NCBI GenBank assembly: GCA_016180585.1
Contig: JACPAX010000042.1
Location: 1 to 39,743 of the forward strand
From: Candidatus Omnitrophota bacterium
Lineage (GTDB): Bacteria; Omnitrophota; Gorgyraeia; 2-02-FULL-51-18
Length of the DNA: 39,743 nt
Direction of reading: 5' to 3'
Below are positions 16,881-25,571 of this stretch, in pieces (within the stretch, counting starts at the first letter, position 1; every line of letters starts with the position of its first letter). The position numbers and the translations under genes are program-made. The notes below the pieces were generated by a model, which saw only the letters and a program-made list of their open reading frames with translations, had not been told where the DNA came from and did no database searches.

Positions 16881-17872
16881 TTCTCATTCACGCAGTTCAG
16901 CGGCCTCTCCCCGTCCAAGACCCGCCTGGCTTCCAAAGAGGCCTTGCGCCTGAGTTCTTCATCCGCCTCCACCGATACGAATGCCGCGTGTGGCGTCAAC
17001 ACAAGGCGATGGGCTACCCAGGGCTCCCGCCGCCGCCATGCCTGTATCAAGGGATGCCTGCTGTCCGGAGGTTCCGTCGGCAGGACATCGAGCCCCGCTC
17101 CACGCAGGCGTCCCGACTTGAGCGCGTGATGCAGGGCATCCATGTCCATAACGCCGCCTCGGGAAGTGTTGATGAAAAGCGCTTCTTTTTTAATTTTTAA
17201 GAAAAATCTCTTGTTAGCCATCCCTTTGGTCTCCGGGGTAAGCGGCGCATGGATGGAAATCGAGTCCGCCTGCTCCAGGAGTTCATCCAAAACGCGACAG
17301 CGCTCGATCCCAAGCGCTTTCTCCTGTCCCGGACCGACATAAGGGTCATAAAAGATCACGCGCATCCCGAACGCCTTGGCGCGAACGGCAAAGGCCGTCC
17401 CAATGGGTCCCAAACCCACGATTCCCATCACGGATCCGGCGATGCGATGAAGCGTTCCGGCCGCTTGCCAGTTCCAGTTCTTATTGGAAGCGCGCACGTT
17501 TTCGGTGAAGGCGTAAATTCCGCGGGCAAGCGTCAAAAAAAGCGCCATCGCGTGGTCCGCCACATCCGCGGTGCCGTAATCGGGAACGTTGCAGACACGG
17601 ATGCCCCGCGCGCCTGCCGCTTCGAGATCTACGCTGTCCACCCCCACGCCCATTCGCACAATAACACGGCAGCGCTCCAATTTCCCGATAACCTCCGCCC
17701 GAATGGGTATCCAGTGCCAGAGCAAGATCGCGTCGGCCTGCCGCCAAATTTTATCGTCGATCTCTTCCGGGCGGCAGGCTTGGGGGGTCCAAATCCGCGT
17801 ATTTTTTCCGAAGATCCCCCGCTCAACCCGCGCGGGACCTTTCAGAAGGTCAGGAATGAGTAAGGACCGCAT
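16862..17872 (-). CDS. D-2-hydroxyacid dehydrogenase (SerA/CtBP-like)
   Basis: A 336-residue NAD-dependent dehydrogenase that reduces 2-keto acids or oxidises D-2-hydroxy acids. Motifs are RMGVGVDSVDL in the substrate domain, GIVGLGPIG (nucleotide loop, residues 151-158), FINTSRGGVMD with the catalytic arginine, the acid in the LPTEPPD segment and LTPHAAFVS with the catalytic histidine. The ATG at 17872 is chosen because the family sequence begins there. It lies within a set with HAD phosphatase, GAPDH-like and cytidylyltransferase genes, so a role in making a 2-hydroxy or 2-keto acid component for the glycan fits better than serine biosynthesis. No ACT regulatory domain is present. Confidence 0.88.
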   Translation of the reverse strand: MRSLLIPDLLKGPARVERGIFGKNTRIWTPQACRPEEIDDKIWRQADAILLWHWIPIRAEVIGKLERCRVIVRMGVGVDSVDLEAAGARGIRVCNVPDYGTADVADHAMALFLTLARGIYAFTENVRASNKNWNWQAAGTLHRIAGSVMGIVGLGPIGTAFAVRAKAFGMRVIFYDPYVGPGQEKALGIERCRVLDELLEQADSISIHAPLTPETKGMANKRFFLKIKKEALFINTSRGGVMDMDALHHALKSGRLRGAGLDVLPTEPPDSRHPLIQAWRRREPWVAHRLVLTPHAAFVSVEADEELRRKASLEARRVLDGERPLNCVNEKWFKAR

Positions 17873-18605
17873 CGTAGGGGGTCTGCGTCTCGGTAAACCC
17901 GTGTTTTCGCAGCCAGAATTCCACCTGGGGCATCTGCCATTCGTAATCCACATCAAGACCGCCCCACTGCTCAAGCGGGTATACCTTGCGGCCGATCCAC
18001 GGAAAAGGCGGTACTCCGTAGGAAAAATCGAAACACCTGGGGCGAACGACAAACGCCGAGCAATCGGGAAAGTGCACGTCGCCCTGTGAATCACGATCGC
18101 AAGTCGCGCTTTCAAAGGCGGAGGGGTCCAGAAACGGTATGAGGCGACCATCCGCGATGCGATGGGCACGCAAGGGGCTCCACATGTTGTAACGACTCAC
18201 CGTCACCGCCGAGTCCAGACCGGGGTTGGCCCGCAAAGCCTCAATCCCTTGGTCAATAATACCCGGCGTCACGGTGGCGCCGTTGCAGAACAAAAGCGCC
18301 ATCATTTCAATTTTTTCGGGCTTATTGAGCCCCGCGATCACCTCGTAGCCGTTTTTGAACGCGTCCTGAGACAGCGCCTTGTTGGTCGCCAGATTTGGGT
18401 CGCGCATAATCACCTCGGCGCCGTGCTGTTTGCCGATGGCCGCAATCTCCGGCGAGTCCGTGGAAACGTAAACTTTATCCACGAGTCTCGAGCGTTTGGC
18501 CGCCATCATGCTATAAGACGAAAGCGGTCTGCCGACAATGGGATACAAATTCTTATTTTTGAAACCCGTGCTTCCCGCCCTTCCGATCGTTAACGCGGCA
18601 ATCAT
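17850..18605 (-). CDS. divergent CMP-sugar synthetase-like cytidylyltransferase
   Basis: A 251-residue member of the CMP-Neu5Ac/CMP-KDO synthetase superfamily. The nucleotide loop reads GRAGSTGFKNKNL where NeuA enzymes have ARGGSKG..KN. YVSTDSPEIAAIG and later GGLDVDYEWQM (the D-x-D metal site) follow. Its position among GAPDH-like, FAH-family and dehydrogenase genes suggests it activates an unusual acid or alcohol with CTP, distinct from the substrate of the standard NeuA-like enzyme at 27952. The ATG at 18605 follows a very strong ribosome site GAGAGGAGGGG (18614-18624), so this start is well supported; the earlier in-frame TTG is unlikely. Confidence 0.82.
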   Translation of the reverse strand: MIAALTIGRAGSTGFKNKNLYPIVGRPLSSYSMMAAKRSRLVDKVYVSTDSPEIAAIGKQHGAEVIMRDPNLATNKALSQDAFKNGYEVIAGLNKPEKIEMMALLFCNGATVTPGIIDQGIEALRANPGLDSAVTVSRYNMWSPLRAHRIADGRLIPFLDPSAFESATCDRDSQGDVHFPDCSAFVVRPRCFDFSYGVPPFPWIGRKVYPLEQWGGLDVDYEWQMPQVEFWLRKHGFTETQTPYDAVLTHS

Positions 18606-18613
18606 AAGACTAT

Positions 18614-18624
18614 CCCCTCCTCTC
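18614..18624 (-). promoter_or_regulatory. strong ribosome binding site deciding the start at 18605
   Basis: On the minus strand GAGAGGAGGGG lies 8 bases before ATG 18605. It overlaps the TGA stop of the FAH-family gene. It is the strongest Shine-Dalgarno sequence in the long operon, where most genes rely on ATGA overlaps with weak sites. Confidence 0.7.
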
Positions 18625-19381
18625 AAGCGGCTCTTTCTATCCGGTTCACCAATTCACCCAGACCCCCAATCTTCAACTTCACGGTATCTCCGGGACGAAC
18701 GAGAGACTGACGCGCGCCGGCGGGCGTGCCCGTGAGAACGAGGTCGCCGGGCTCAAGAGTAAAAAAACGACTCACAAAGCTCAACGTCCTCGCGTCGTCA
18801 AAAATGCGATTGGCGGTCGTCCCGTTTTGAGTCAAGCGGCCGTTGATCTCGGTCGTGAGCGAAAGCCTCCGAGCATCCGTCTCCGTTTCAAGAAACGGGC
18901 TCGTGGGGCAGAACGTATCGAGCGCCTTTGATCGGGCCAGGTGCCAATCCCGACCGTGCACGTTAAGCGCCGTGACGTCATTGGCGACGGTGTAGCCAAG
19001 AATAAAATCTTTGGCTCGTGAAACCGGGACATTTTTTGCTTTCTTTTTGATCACGAAAGCAAGCTCGACTTCCACCCAAACCGTCTCGATTCCCACCGGG
19101 ATCCGGACAGGTTCACGCGGACCGATGACTCCGCTCGGAGATTTGAAGAAAACGAGAGGCTCGTCATATTTCTCCTTTTTACCGACGAGATCCTTGTAGT
19201 TATAGGCCAGAGCCACGACCTTTCTAGGATCACAAGGGGCCAGAAGTTTAAGGGTTTTTACTGGGCCGACATTTTTACCGAAGGAAATTTTTTGAAACGG
19301 GTTTCCGGCTTCATGAACACTCTCTCCCCGGCAAACCCCCCAGGCCGGTCCGTTTTTTCCTTCAAACCGCACGAGTCTCAT
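18623..19381 (-). CDS. fumarylacetoacetate hydrolase (FAH) family protein
   Basis: A 252-residue single-domain FAH-fold protein. VVALAYNYKDLV stands where relatives have GLNYxDH. WVEVELAFVIKK supplies the acidic metal ligands, GYTVANDVTALN is normally NDVTARD, and PGDLVLTGTPAGA is the typical C-terminal signature. Family members are metal-dependent hydrolases, decarboxylases or tautomerases of 2-oxo acids such as acylpyruvates and oxaloacetate. The start at 19381 overlaps the GAPDH stop as ATGA. Its presence in a glycan locus beside GAPDH-like and 2-hydroxyacid dehydrogenase genes suggests handling of a small keto acid, but substrate and necessity are unknown. Confidence 0.85.
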   Translation of the reverse strand: MRLVRFEGKNGPAWGVCRGESVHEAGNPFQKISFGKNVGPVKTLKLLAPCDPRKVVALAYNYKDLVGKKEKYDEPLVFFKSPSGVIGPREPVRIPVGIETVWVEVELAFVIKKKAKNVPVSRAKDFILGYTVANDVTALNVHGRDWHLARSKALDTFCPTSPFLETETDARRLSLTTEINGRLTQNGTTANRIFDDARTLSFVSRFFTLEPGDLVLTGTPAGARQSLVRPGDTVKLKIGGLGELVNRIERAA

Positions 19382-20424
19382 TTTAAGGAGCGCCCCACAA
19401 GACCGATCGCGTCGACCACACGGCAACTGTACCCCCACTCGTTGTCATACCAAAGGACCAGCTTCACGCCTCCCTTTGGATTTGATCGTGTCCAGCGCCC
19501 GTCGACCACGAGCGACTGATCGATCCCCAAAAAATCCACGGAGACGAGACTTTCCTCCTGATAGCCGATCACTTGAGCGTTCCGCCGTGCGGCATTCTTG
19601 AAAAGCTTGTTGATTTCGTCCGCCTTTGGGACTTTCCGGAGTGTCAACGTAATGTCTGAGGCGGAAACGGACCCGGTAGGCACTCTAAAGGAAATTACGT
19701 TGACCCGGCTCGCCAGGGAGGGCAGGACCCGCCCGAGCGCTTCCCCCACCGTCGTCTGCTTGGGAATCAAACTGCACGTGCTGGCCCGGCCCAGGCAGAA
19801 ATCCTGCCAGAAATGACCGGGACTCGAGACGGATCGGACCGAGCCGTCGAGCAGGTTCTGATAGGAAAGCCATGGATGAAGCGTCGTCATGTATCCCTGT
19901 TCGATCCCATAAGCCTCGTCGAGAATCTTGAGCGCGGGCGCGGCCGCGTTGACGTCGCAGATGCTGGAGCTGATGATGCCATGACGTCGCGGGTCATACT
20001 GAGTTTCGTTCACGCCGAAGATCATCGTAAAGTCCACGCCGTCTTTTGGCGAATGGGTGATGATAATTTTCCGAACGATTTTATTTTTAAGCAGGCGGCG
20101 GCTTGCCAGGACGTTATGATAAACGCCGCTCGCGTCGACCACGATATCCACACCGTATTTTTTCCAGGGAACCTTCGAAATATCCGCTTCCGAGTAAAAG
20201 CGAACGCGGCCCCCGCCCACGGACATTTCCCTATTGCCGTTTTTGGCGTTGACTTTGCCCTTGAAGCGGCCGTGAATCGAATCGTATTTTAAAAGATAGG
20301 CATGGTTTTCGACGTTGTCGTCAAGATCGTTGATCGCGACAACCTGGAAACGTTTTTGTTTTTCGTTGATCCGAAAAATCGCTCGACCGATACGCCCGAA
20401 ACCATTCAGACCGATTCTGATCAT
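19378..20424 (-). CDS. divergent glyceraldehyde-3-phosphate dehydrogenase-like protein
   Basis: The protein has 348 residues. The N-terminus GLNGFGRIGRAIFR is a standard GAPDH NAD loop, and INDLDD, KYDSIHG and YDNEWGYS are all present. The active site is altered: the usual SCTTNC is SSICDVNAAAP (nucleophile C156 kept, next two threonines lost) and TTxHAYTNDQ is TTLHPWLSYQ (H183 kept). A classical glycolytic GAPDH rarely varies here, so this is a paralogue acting on another phosphorylated or free aldehyde, perhaps making a three-carbon acid for the glycan. It follows the broken radical SAM gene by 10 bases and is coupled to the FAH-family gene. Confidence 0.9.
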   Translation of the reverse strand: MIRIGLNGFGRIGRAIFRINEKQKRFQVVAINDLDDNVENHAYLLKYDSIHGRFKGKVNAKNGNREMSVGGGRVRFYSEADISKVPWKKYGVDIVVDASGVYHNVLASRRLLKNKIVRKIIITHSPKDGVDFTMIFGVNETQYDPRRHGIISSSICDVNAAAPALKILDEAYGIEQGYMTTLHPWLSYQNLLDGSVRSVSSPGHFWQDFCLGRASTCSLIPKQTTVGEALGRVLPSLASRVNVISFRVPTGSVSASDITLTLRKVPKADEINKLFKNAARRNAQVIGYQEESLVSVDFLGIDQSLVVDGRWTRSNPKGGVKLVLWYDNEWGYSCRVVDAIGLVGRSLK

Positions 20425-20434
20425 CTCATAGACC

Positions 20435-22379
20435 TCAAGGGTTGTGTTTTAACGGAGAAAAATCGGGATTGAGGAGAGCCTTGCCCGCCAGGGAATCTTG
20501 CTGCGCCCCCTCGTCTCTACGAAAAACGGGCAGGAGATAATTTTGGTCCATTCTAAGCACGATCAGAGCCAAGTCGATTAGACGCTGATCGTCCGGAAAT
20601 GACTGGATATATTTGATCGCGTCCTCGCGCATATAATAGCGATAGACGACCTTCTCTTTTTTTAAAATCGGCCGCCGATCACCCGAAATATTGCTCATAA
20701 AAACGCTCGGGATGTCGTAAGCAAGCTCGGCCTTAAGCGCCGATTCTCGCTCCGGAATCGACGATCGTTTTGAAAAATAAAGATACTGGCATTCCGCCTG
20801 GACCAAAATGTGCGTCACGATGGCCTCGACGACTTCCGTGACCTCTTCTTGATTGGCATACTTTTTAAAAATGTAATCGCGGAAACAGTTTGTGACATAC
20901 ACGGCCCATTCTTTGGCATGCAAGAGCACATAAGAGCGATAAGTGTGCGCAAGGTTCTTTCCCCTTTTGCCCGCCTTTAGCTCCTCATAATTTTTGGTAT
21001 CCGAGAAAAACTCGACCAACGCTTCCCTGGAGTCGAACAGCTCTTCCTGCGTATCGCGAATATAATCATTCACCACCCTGTTCGGAAAGTCGTCGGCCAT
21101 CATCGACTGGCGGCGCTTCATGAGGTAGAGCATAAAATCGATGACATCGCCGCCTAGATAGCGGATATAACGCACCAAAGTGCGGTAAATAGCGTTGCTA
21201 TTGACGTTATGTAAATAAAAGAACACCTCCCGCATTTCCAGATAATCTTTGTAGCTGAGATCCTTGTGCCCGGGCGCCACTTCTTCGATTTCAAAACATG
21301 GCTCCTCGCGATATTGACCGAAAGCGGTCGGGAGCATCCGATATTTGACGTTGTATTGATATTTGTTTCGAGCCTCGTCCGTATAAAGGGCGGTGCCCGG
21401 CAAAAGCATCAGCGTATACTGGAACATCAGCGACGCGCCAATCTCGTTCACAAGCGTTCTTAAAGTATCGAGGTGGCTTTCGCGCGTCTCCAGCGGGAGC
21501 CCCAGGATCACTTCCGGCGTGCTGAGTTTTCCATCCTCATCAATCTCGCGCTGGCTGTGCGACAATTGCGCCACCGAGAGGTTCTTACGGCGAATCTCCT
21601 GAAGTACCGAAATTTGAATCGGTGATATACAGGTGCGACTTGGTGGGATCCGGAACCGTAGAAGTAATATATAAAATTTCTTCCTTGCAGCGGTCAAGAG
21701 AGAACACGCGCCCTTTGTTATAATAGTCCAGGCCCGTGTGGCAGAAGCCGCAGTGAAAGGGACAGCCGCGCTGCGTTTCGAACATCGGGTGAAGCTCCTC
21801 AGCCAGAAAAGGATCGAGAAGTCCGGTAAGATAGGGAGAGGGGACGTCGTTGATATCCTTCATTTGGATGCCAATATTCCTGCCGTGCAATTCACCTTTG
21901 TCCGTTATAAAAAATGAACCCTCAAAGAGCTCGGGAGACGTGCGTTGAAGCAGCTTGGCGTTTCCGCCGCGCTCCATAAGCGCACGCACAATATTGAGAG
22001 CGGGGATCTCGCCTTCATAGGGAATGTAGAAATCAACGTAAGGGCGTGTCATCAGATACTGCCTGGCTTTATGAATTTCATTCATCGGAAAATTTGGCCC
22101 TCCCCACACAGTGGTTCCGGAAGGTTTTCTGCGCTTGTAATAACGAAGCACCAGCTCTGAGATTGACTGACACCAGACATAATTGCTCAGCGCCAGAACA
22201 TCGGGGCAATGTCGGTCAATTTCATCCATCAAGAGATCCGGGTTTTTGAACAGTTTGACCTCAACGGAGTCTCCGAGATATTTTTTTAAATAGGCGGCAA
22301 TGAAACCGATATTGATCGGCGTATGATTGTTCGTAAGGCGAATCGTGTAGTGAGCCAAATCACCCAAAAAAACTCGCAT
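20435..22379 (-). pseudogene. B12-dependent radical SAM enzyme broken by deletion and frameshift
   Basis: The N-terminal half (22379-21585) has a cobalamin-binding domain (MRVFLGDLAHYTIRL, then VWGGPNFP, PYEGEIP) and the radical SAM cluster site CPFHCGFCHTG (CxxxCxxC). It stops shortly after YITDSNFG. A second frame shifted by one (entering near 21640) resumes with VLQEIRRKNLS and continues through EVILGLPLETRESH and a helical C-terminal domain to 20435. In relatives about 60 residues separate DSNFG from the LKxIxRKN-like segment, so the middle of the SAM barrel is missing and frame is lost. Either the gene is dead or the assembly collapsed here. Intact members are methyltransferases or similar radical enzymes. 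An ATG at 22400 is an alternative start. Confidence 0.8.
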
Positions 22380-22383
22380 AGGA

Positions 22384-23349
22384 TCAATATTTCTCCTCAT
22401 ACCGATTGATCAGTTCTTCCAGCATCACTCGGGTCCGAGACGGCGCCTTGTCGTCCTCCATCCACTGCCGGATCTTCTTTTTTTGCGCCTCAATTGATTC
22501 TTTCGGATTCTCGCGGGGCAGCTTAAGTTTTTTCATCATTTTTCTCGCAAGCGGTCCAACGCGCATTCCCGTTCGCTTTGCCACGCGTGAAAGGTGCTTT
22601 TCGGGGTCGGTAGAAAACTCCTCAAAGGGGATAAACAACACCTTTTCTTTGCGGCGAGCGGGCATGAATGCGACCTTTTGCTCAAAACGCCTGAAAAAAT
22701 AGGTCACCGCCCACACGCTCTTTTCCAAAGGGCTTTTAAGCGCCAAGTATTGATCCGCCCAGCGAACCGCGTACCAGGGCACTATCTTCCCTTTCCATCG
22801 AGCCGAAAGTTGAAATTCGCGCGGCTGGACGCCAACTCGATCAGGCCAACAGGCGTTATGCCAGAATTCGACCAAGTGCGCCGGATGACGGACCGTCACA
22901 ATATAGAGCTTGAGGCGATCGCCCAACGCGTCAAACAAAACATCGGATTCATCCAGAATGTAATGCGTCATAAGAAGAAGGACCGGTTTTTCATTGCGGA
23001 TCCGCTCCATGACGACATTACCGTCCTGCATCTTTAACCGCTTGATCTGGCGCTTGTGCAAAAGATTTAGCCGGGCACCGGTTTGATCGGTTTCCCGAAA
23101 GTTTGTGTACCGTGAGATGAAGAGATTATAAAGATCGAAATCCGCAAAAAGGCGGACCAGAACGCCGGCGGCATCACGGCTTATCCGGCCAAAACTTTCC
23201 ATCGCCGACAAGTATTCAAAAACATGGTCCGCTAGCCATAGCTCGCCTCTCTCCATCGTGCTCAAAACCGGGCATAGAAGCGATTTTCCGGATCCGGAAA
23301 GGCCATCAATCAAGACAATGTCCTTGGCGAGTTCTTGCGGACGTTCCAT
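22384..23349 (-). CDS. sulfotransferase-like P-loop protein 1
   Basis: A cytoplasmic-type protein of about 321 residues. A P-loop VLIDGLSGSGKSLL near residue 11-24 occupies the place of the 5'-phosphosulfate loop. IVTVRHPAHLVEFWH near the middle resembles the 3'-phosphate-binding R-x-P-x-x-x-V-x-S/W motif of PAPS sulfotransferases. FEEFSTDPEKHLSRVAKRTGM near the C-terminus is the usual sulfotransferase 'E-x-x-x-x-D-P' helix. The loop also fits Walker A, so a kinase is the alternative. The ATG at 23349 places the loop about 10 residues from the start; an ATG at 23424 would overlap the upstream gene. A paralogue lies immediately upstream, and PAPS-making enzymes are encoded at 8174-10906. Confidence 0.7.
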   Translation of the reverse strand: MERPQELAKDIVLIDGLSGSGKSLLCPVLSTMERGELWLADHVFEYLSAMESFGRISRDAAGVLVRLFADFDLYNLFISRYTNFRETDQTGARLNLLHKRQIKRLKMQDGNVVMERIRNEKPVLLLMTHYILDESDVLFDALGDRLKLYIVTVRHPAHLVEFWHNACWPDRVGVQPREFQLSARWKGKIVPWYAVRWADQYLALKSPLEKSVWAVTYFFRRFEQKVAFMPARRKEKVLFIPFEEFSTDPEKHLSRVAKRTGMRVGPLARKMMKKLKLPRENPKESIEAQKKKIRQWMEDDKAPSRTRVMLEELINRYEEKY

Positions 23350-23383
23350 CCGAAGATTTTTTAAATTTCCTAAACGAAAAGGA

Positions 23384-24367
23384 CTAAGCGTCGAAGTAGG
23401 ACTCAAGATTCCACTCCCTTTCATATTCCCGCGAGGCCGTTTCGAGAGAGCGAAAATAGCGGGCGCTCGCCTCTTTGCGGATCTCGTCAAGCTTTTTCTT
23501 GCCCTCGCCGACCGCCAGACGTCGATAACAGCCCTCGCGGCGGAGGATTGACTTCATGCGCGGGTGCGGTTTTGCTTTTAAAAAATCGGAGAGCGCGCGA
23601 ACGGTGTCGTCCGGGCGTTGGATGATATCCTCAAAACACGTGAAGAAAATCCTCTTTTTCCTTGTTGGGTCAAGCGTCTTAGGTTTCTTTTTCTCCAAGC
23701 CGGCGATTGTTAAAATGCTTTTGATCACGCGATCAATCGGCGACAAACGCGCCGCGTCCTTCCAGCCAAACGCAAACCACGGACCCAAGGGTCTTCTTGC
23801 CCCTTGAAATACAGGGACAAATGAGCGGCGATCGGGGCTGAAGAAACGGACCCCCCACCTGCGCCGATTCCAGGAATGCACGAGATCCACCGGATGACGA
23901 CGGGTGTGGATTATCTTGAGCCCCGCGAACGCCTCAAAGTAAGGCTCGATCAGCGGAAGCATTCCGTGAACCACAAGCGAAGGCACTCTCTTTTTGGAAT
24001 AAAATTGACTCAGCATTTTTTTAACATCCGGATTTTTGGCGCGATCCAAATAGGCCGAACGCTCGAGAGACCGGTCAATCGAGGAATGATCGGCTTCGCG
24101 CAGATTCAGATTCCTCCCGATGATGCGGTTGTACACAAAGTTGTCAATCACCAGCTGCAAATAAGCGACGGCCGAGCGGTGTTCAAATACACGGGTTTTC
24201 CAGAGGACGGGGATCTGATCCAACATCGGCGAGTATTGGAAATATTCGATGCGTTTAAAGTGCGACACGATCTTCCCCAGAAGGAACTTGCCCGAGCGCG
24301 CGATGCCGTCTATCAGGAGGATATTGGGAGCAATGCACTTCCGTTTGACCAGCCTCAGCGATCGCAT
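23384..24367 (-). CDS. sulfotransferase-like P-loop protein 2
   Basis: The protein has 327 residues and is a distant paralogue of its downstream neighbour. The P-loop NILLIDGIARSGKFLL is at residues 15-30, with phenylalanine in place of the usual S/T after the lysine. The candidate 3'-phosphate motif is IHTRRHPVDLVHSWNRR. FEDIIQRPDDTVRALSDFL matches the sulfotransferase C-terminal helix. The lack of S/T after GK argues against a kinase and for a PAPS-binding protein. It starts one base after the WbpG-like stop (TAA-A-ATG) with GGAG just upstream. A role in sulfating a sugar of the surface glycan is inferred from the motif set and from the PAPS genes in the locus. Confidence 0.7.
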   Translation of the reverse strand: MRSLRLVKRKCIAPNILLIDGIARSGKFLLGKIVSHFKRIEYFQYSPMLDQIPVLWKTRVFEHRSAVAYLQLVIDNFVYNRIIGRNLNLREADHSSIDRSLERSAYLDRAKNPDVKKMLSQFYSKKRVPSLVVHGMLPLIEPYFEAFAGLKIIHTRRHPVDLVHSWNRRRWGVRFFSPDRRSFVPVFQGARRPLGPWFAFGWKDAARLSPIDRVIKSILTIAGLEKKKPKTLDPTRKKRIFFTCFEDIIQRPDDTVRALSDFLKAKPHPRMKSILRREGCYRRLAVGEGKKKLDEIRKEASARYFRSLETASREYEREWNLESYFDA

Positions 24368-24368
24368 T

Positions 24369-25571
24369 TTACTCCACCACGTGTTTCAGGACCCATTGCC
24401 CGTCGACCTTTTCCCAGACGTTCGAAAGTTCGCGGTATTTATCCATCACTTCCCAAAAAAACTCCTCGGTGATGTCCAGGTATTCCAAAAACCATTTGAA
24501 ATGCTTCTTTGGGAACTCGCCGTCATAGCGTTGCACCAGCCGGACGCCCTCTTCCCGGGTCAGGTGATGCCGGCGAATATCCTGTTGAGCATCCCGTGAG
24601 GCGCGGCACATCCCAAATTTCATGTAGCTCAAATACCAGTGAAACCCGTCCGCCTTGTCGTCCAGGCTCACGTACTTGTTATAAGTGCCTTCGGAGCGCC
24701 CCTCATCATTGCATTCAAAACCACAGTGCCTGACGGCGTAGTAAAAATTCTCCTGCGGGGTCCATTTCTGGTAATAGGAGTACCAATGCCCCTCGACGCC
24801 GCGCGTCACAATCTCCTCGGTCGGAGGCGCCTTGTACCAATTCAGCGCCCGACCCGCCTCGCTTTCTTTCAGAACGCCTCTTTTCAGACCCGTCTCGGCA
24901 ATCTCGTCGACGGTGGCTCCTTTAAACTGCTCGACGACCCAATCCTCCGGTCCCTGCTTGGGCATATTTTTAAATTTTTCCTGGCCGCCGTATTCCAACT
25001 CTCCGTTTTCCCCGTAGAAAATAAGCTTGAGTCCAAAACGCAGGGCGACCTGAAACGCCCAGGACTTTTGTCCGTAGCTGAACGGCTCCCACGCGTCGCC
25101 CTTGAGCTCAAACGCCAGCCGCGCAAGCTTACGGTGAACCAAGCCGTCGGGCTGACCCAGGAGGTTGGTAAAACCGGAATTAATGAAATTCTGCAGGTTT
25201 TGGTAACCGATCTCCGTGTACTCAAAAGGAGTCCAGGTCACGCACAGAGGGTGCATCCCCCAACGCGTCTTGAGCTGATGCGCGACAAACGCGCTGTCCT
25301 TGCCGCCGGATCCCGGCACGACGCAGTCGAAGCTCCCGTCGGCGGATCGGTGTTTCTCAAGCAACGCTTCAAGCTCGAGTCCACGTTTTTTCCAATCCAC
25401 CACGTGGTCCTTCTCGTAGGCCCATAGACACGCCGAGCAGATCCCTTCTTCGGTGAAACGCGTGCGCGGACGCTGATTGGAGACCACGCAGTTGCGGCAG
25501 AATTTGACTTCCTTCGGCAGGCTGCTAAACTGCCGATCCAAAGATAAAAATGAATTTTGGGCTTTAGTCAT
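24369..25571 (-). CDS. N-acetyl sugar amidotransferase (WbpG/PseA-like)
   Basis: A 400-residue adenine-alpha-hydrolase-type ATP enzyme that activates an N-acetyl group so that ammonia turns it into an acetamidino group. FCRNCVVSNQRPRTRF and GICSACLWA form a four-cysteine zinc-like knuckle near residues 24-50. VPGSGGKDSAFVAHQL is the PP-loop, and YGENGELEYGG follows. In Pseudomonas (WbpG with HisH2/HisF2) and in Campylobacter flagellin glycosylation such enzymes work with a glutaminase. Here HisH- and HisF-like genes lie directly upstream, with a 4-nt overlap to hisH. The ATG at 25571 is the family start; the open frame extends 62 codons further up without family likeness. Confidence 0.92.
   Translation of the reverse strand: MTKAQNSFLSLDRQFSSLPKEVKFCRNCVVSNQRPRTRFTEEGICSACLWAYEKDHVVDWKKRGLELEALLEKHRSADGSFDCVVPGSGGKDSAFVAHQLKTRWGMHPLCVTWTPFEYTEIGYQNLQNFINSGFTNLLGQPDGLVHRKLARLAFELKGDAWEPFSYGQKSWAFQVALRFGLKLIFYGENGELEYGGQEKFKNMPKQGPEDWVVEQFKGATVDEIAETGLKRGVLKESEAGRALNWYKAPPTEEIVTRGVEGHWYSYYQKWTPQENFYYAVRHCGFECNDEGRSEGTYNKYVSLDDKADGFHWYLSYMKFGMCRASRDAQQDIRRHHLTREEGVRLVQRYDGEFPKKHFKWFLEYLDITEEFFWEVMDKYRELSNVWEKVDGQWVLKHVVE

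Noticed and set aside
16862-17872. The dehydrogenase as serine biosynthesis SerA
   Set aside because: No ACT domain, no SerC or SerB of the classical type beside it, and its coupled neighbours belong to the glycan locus.
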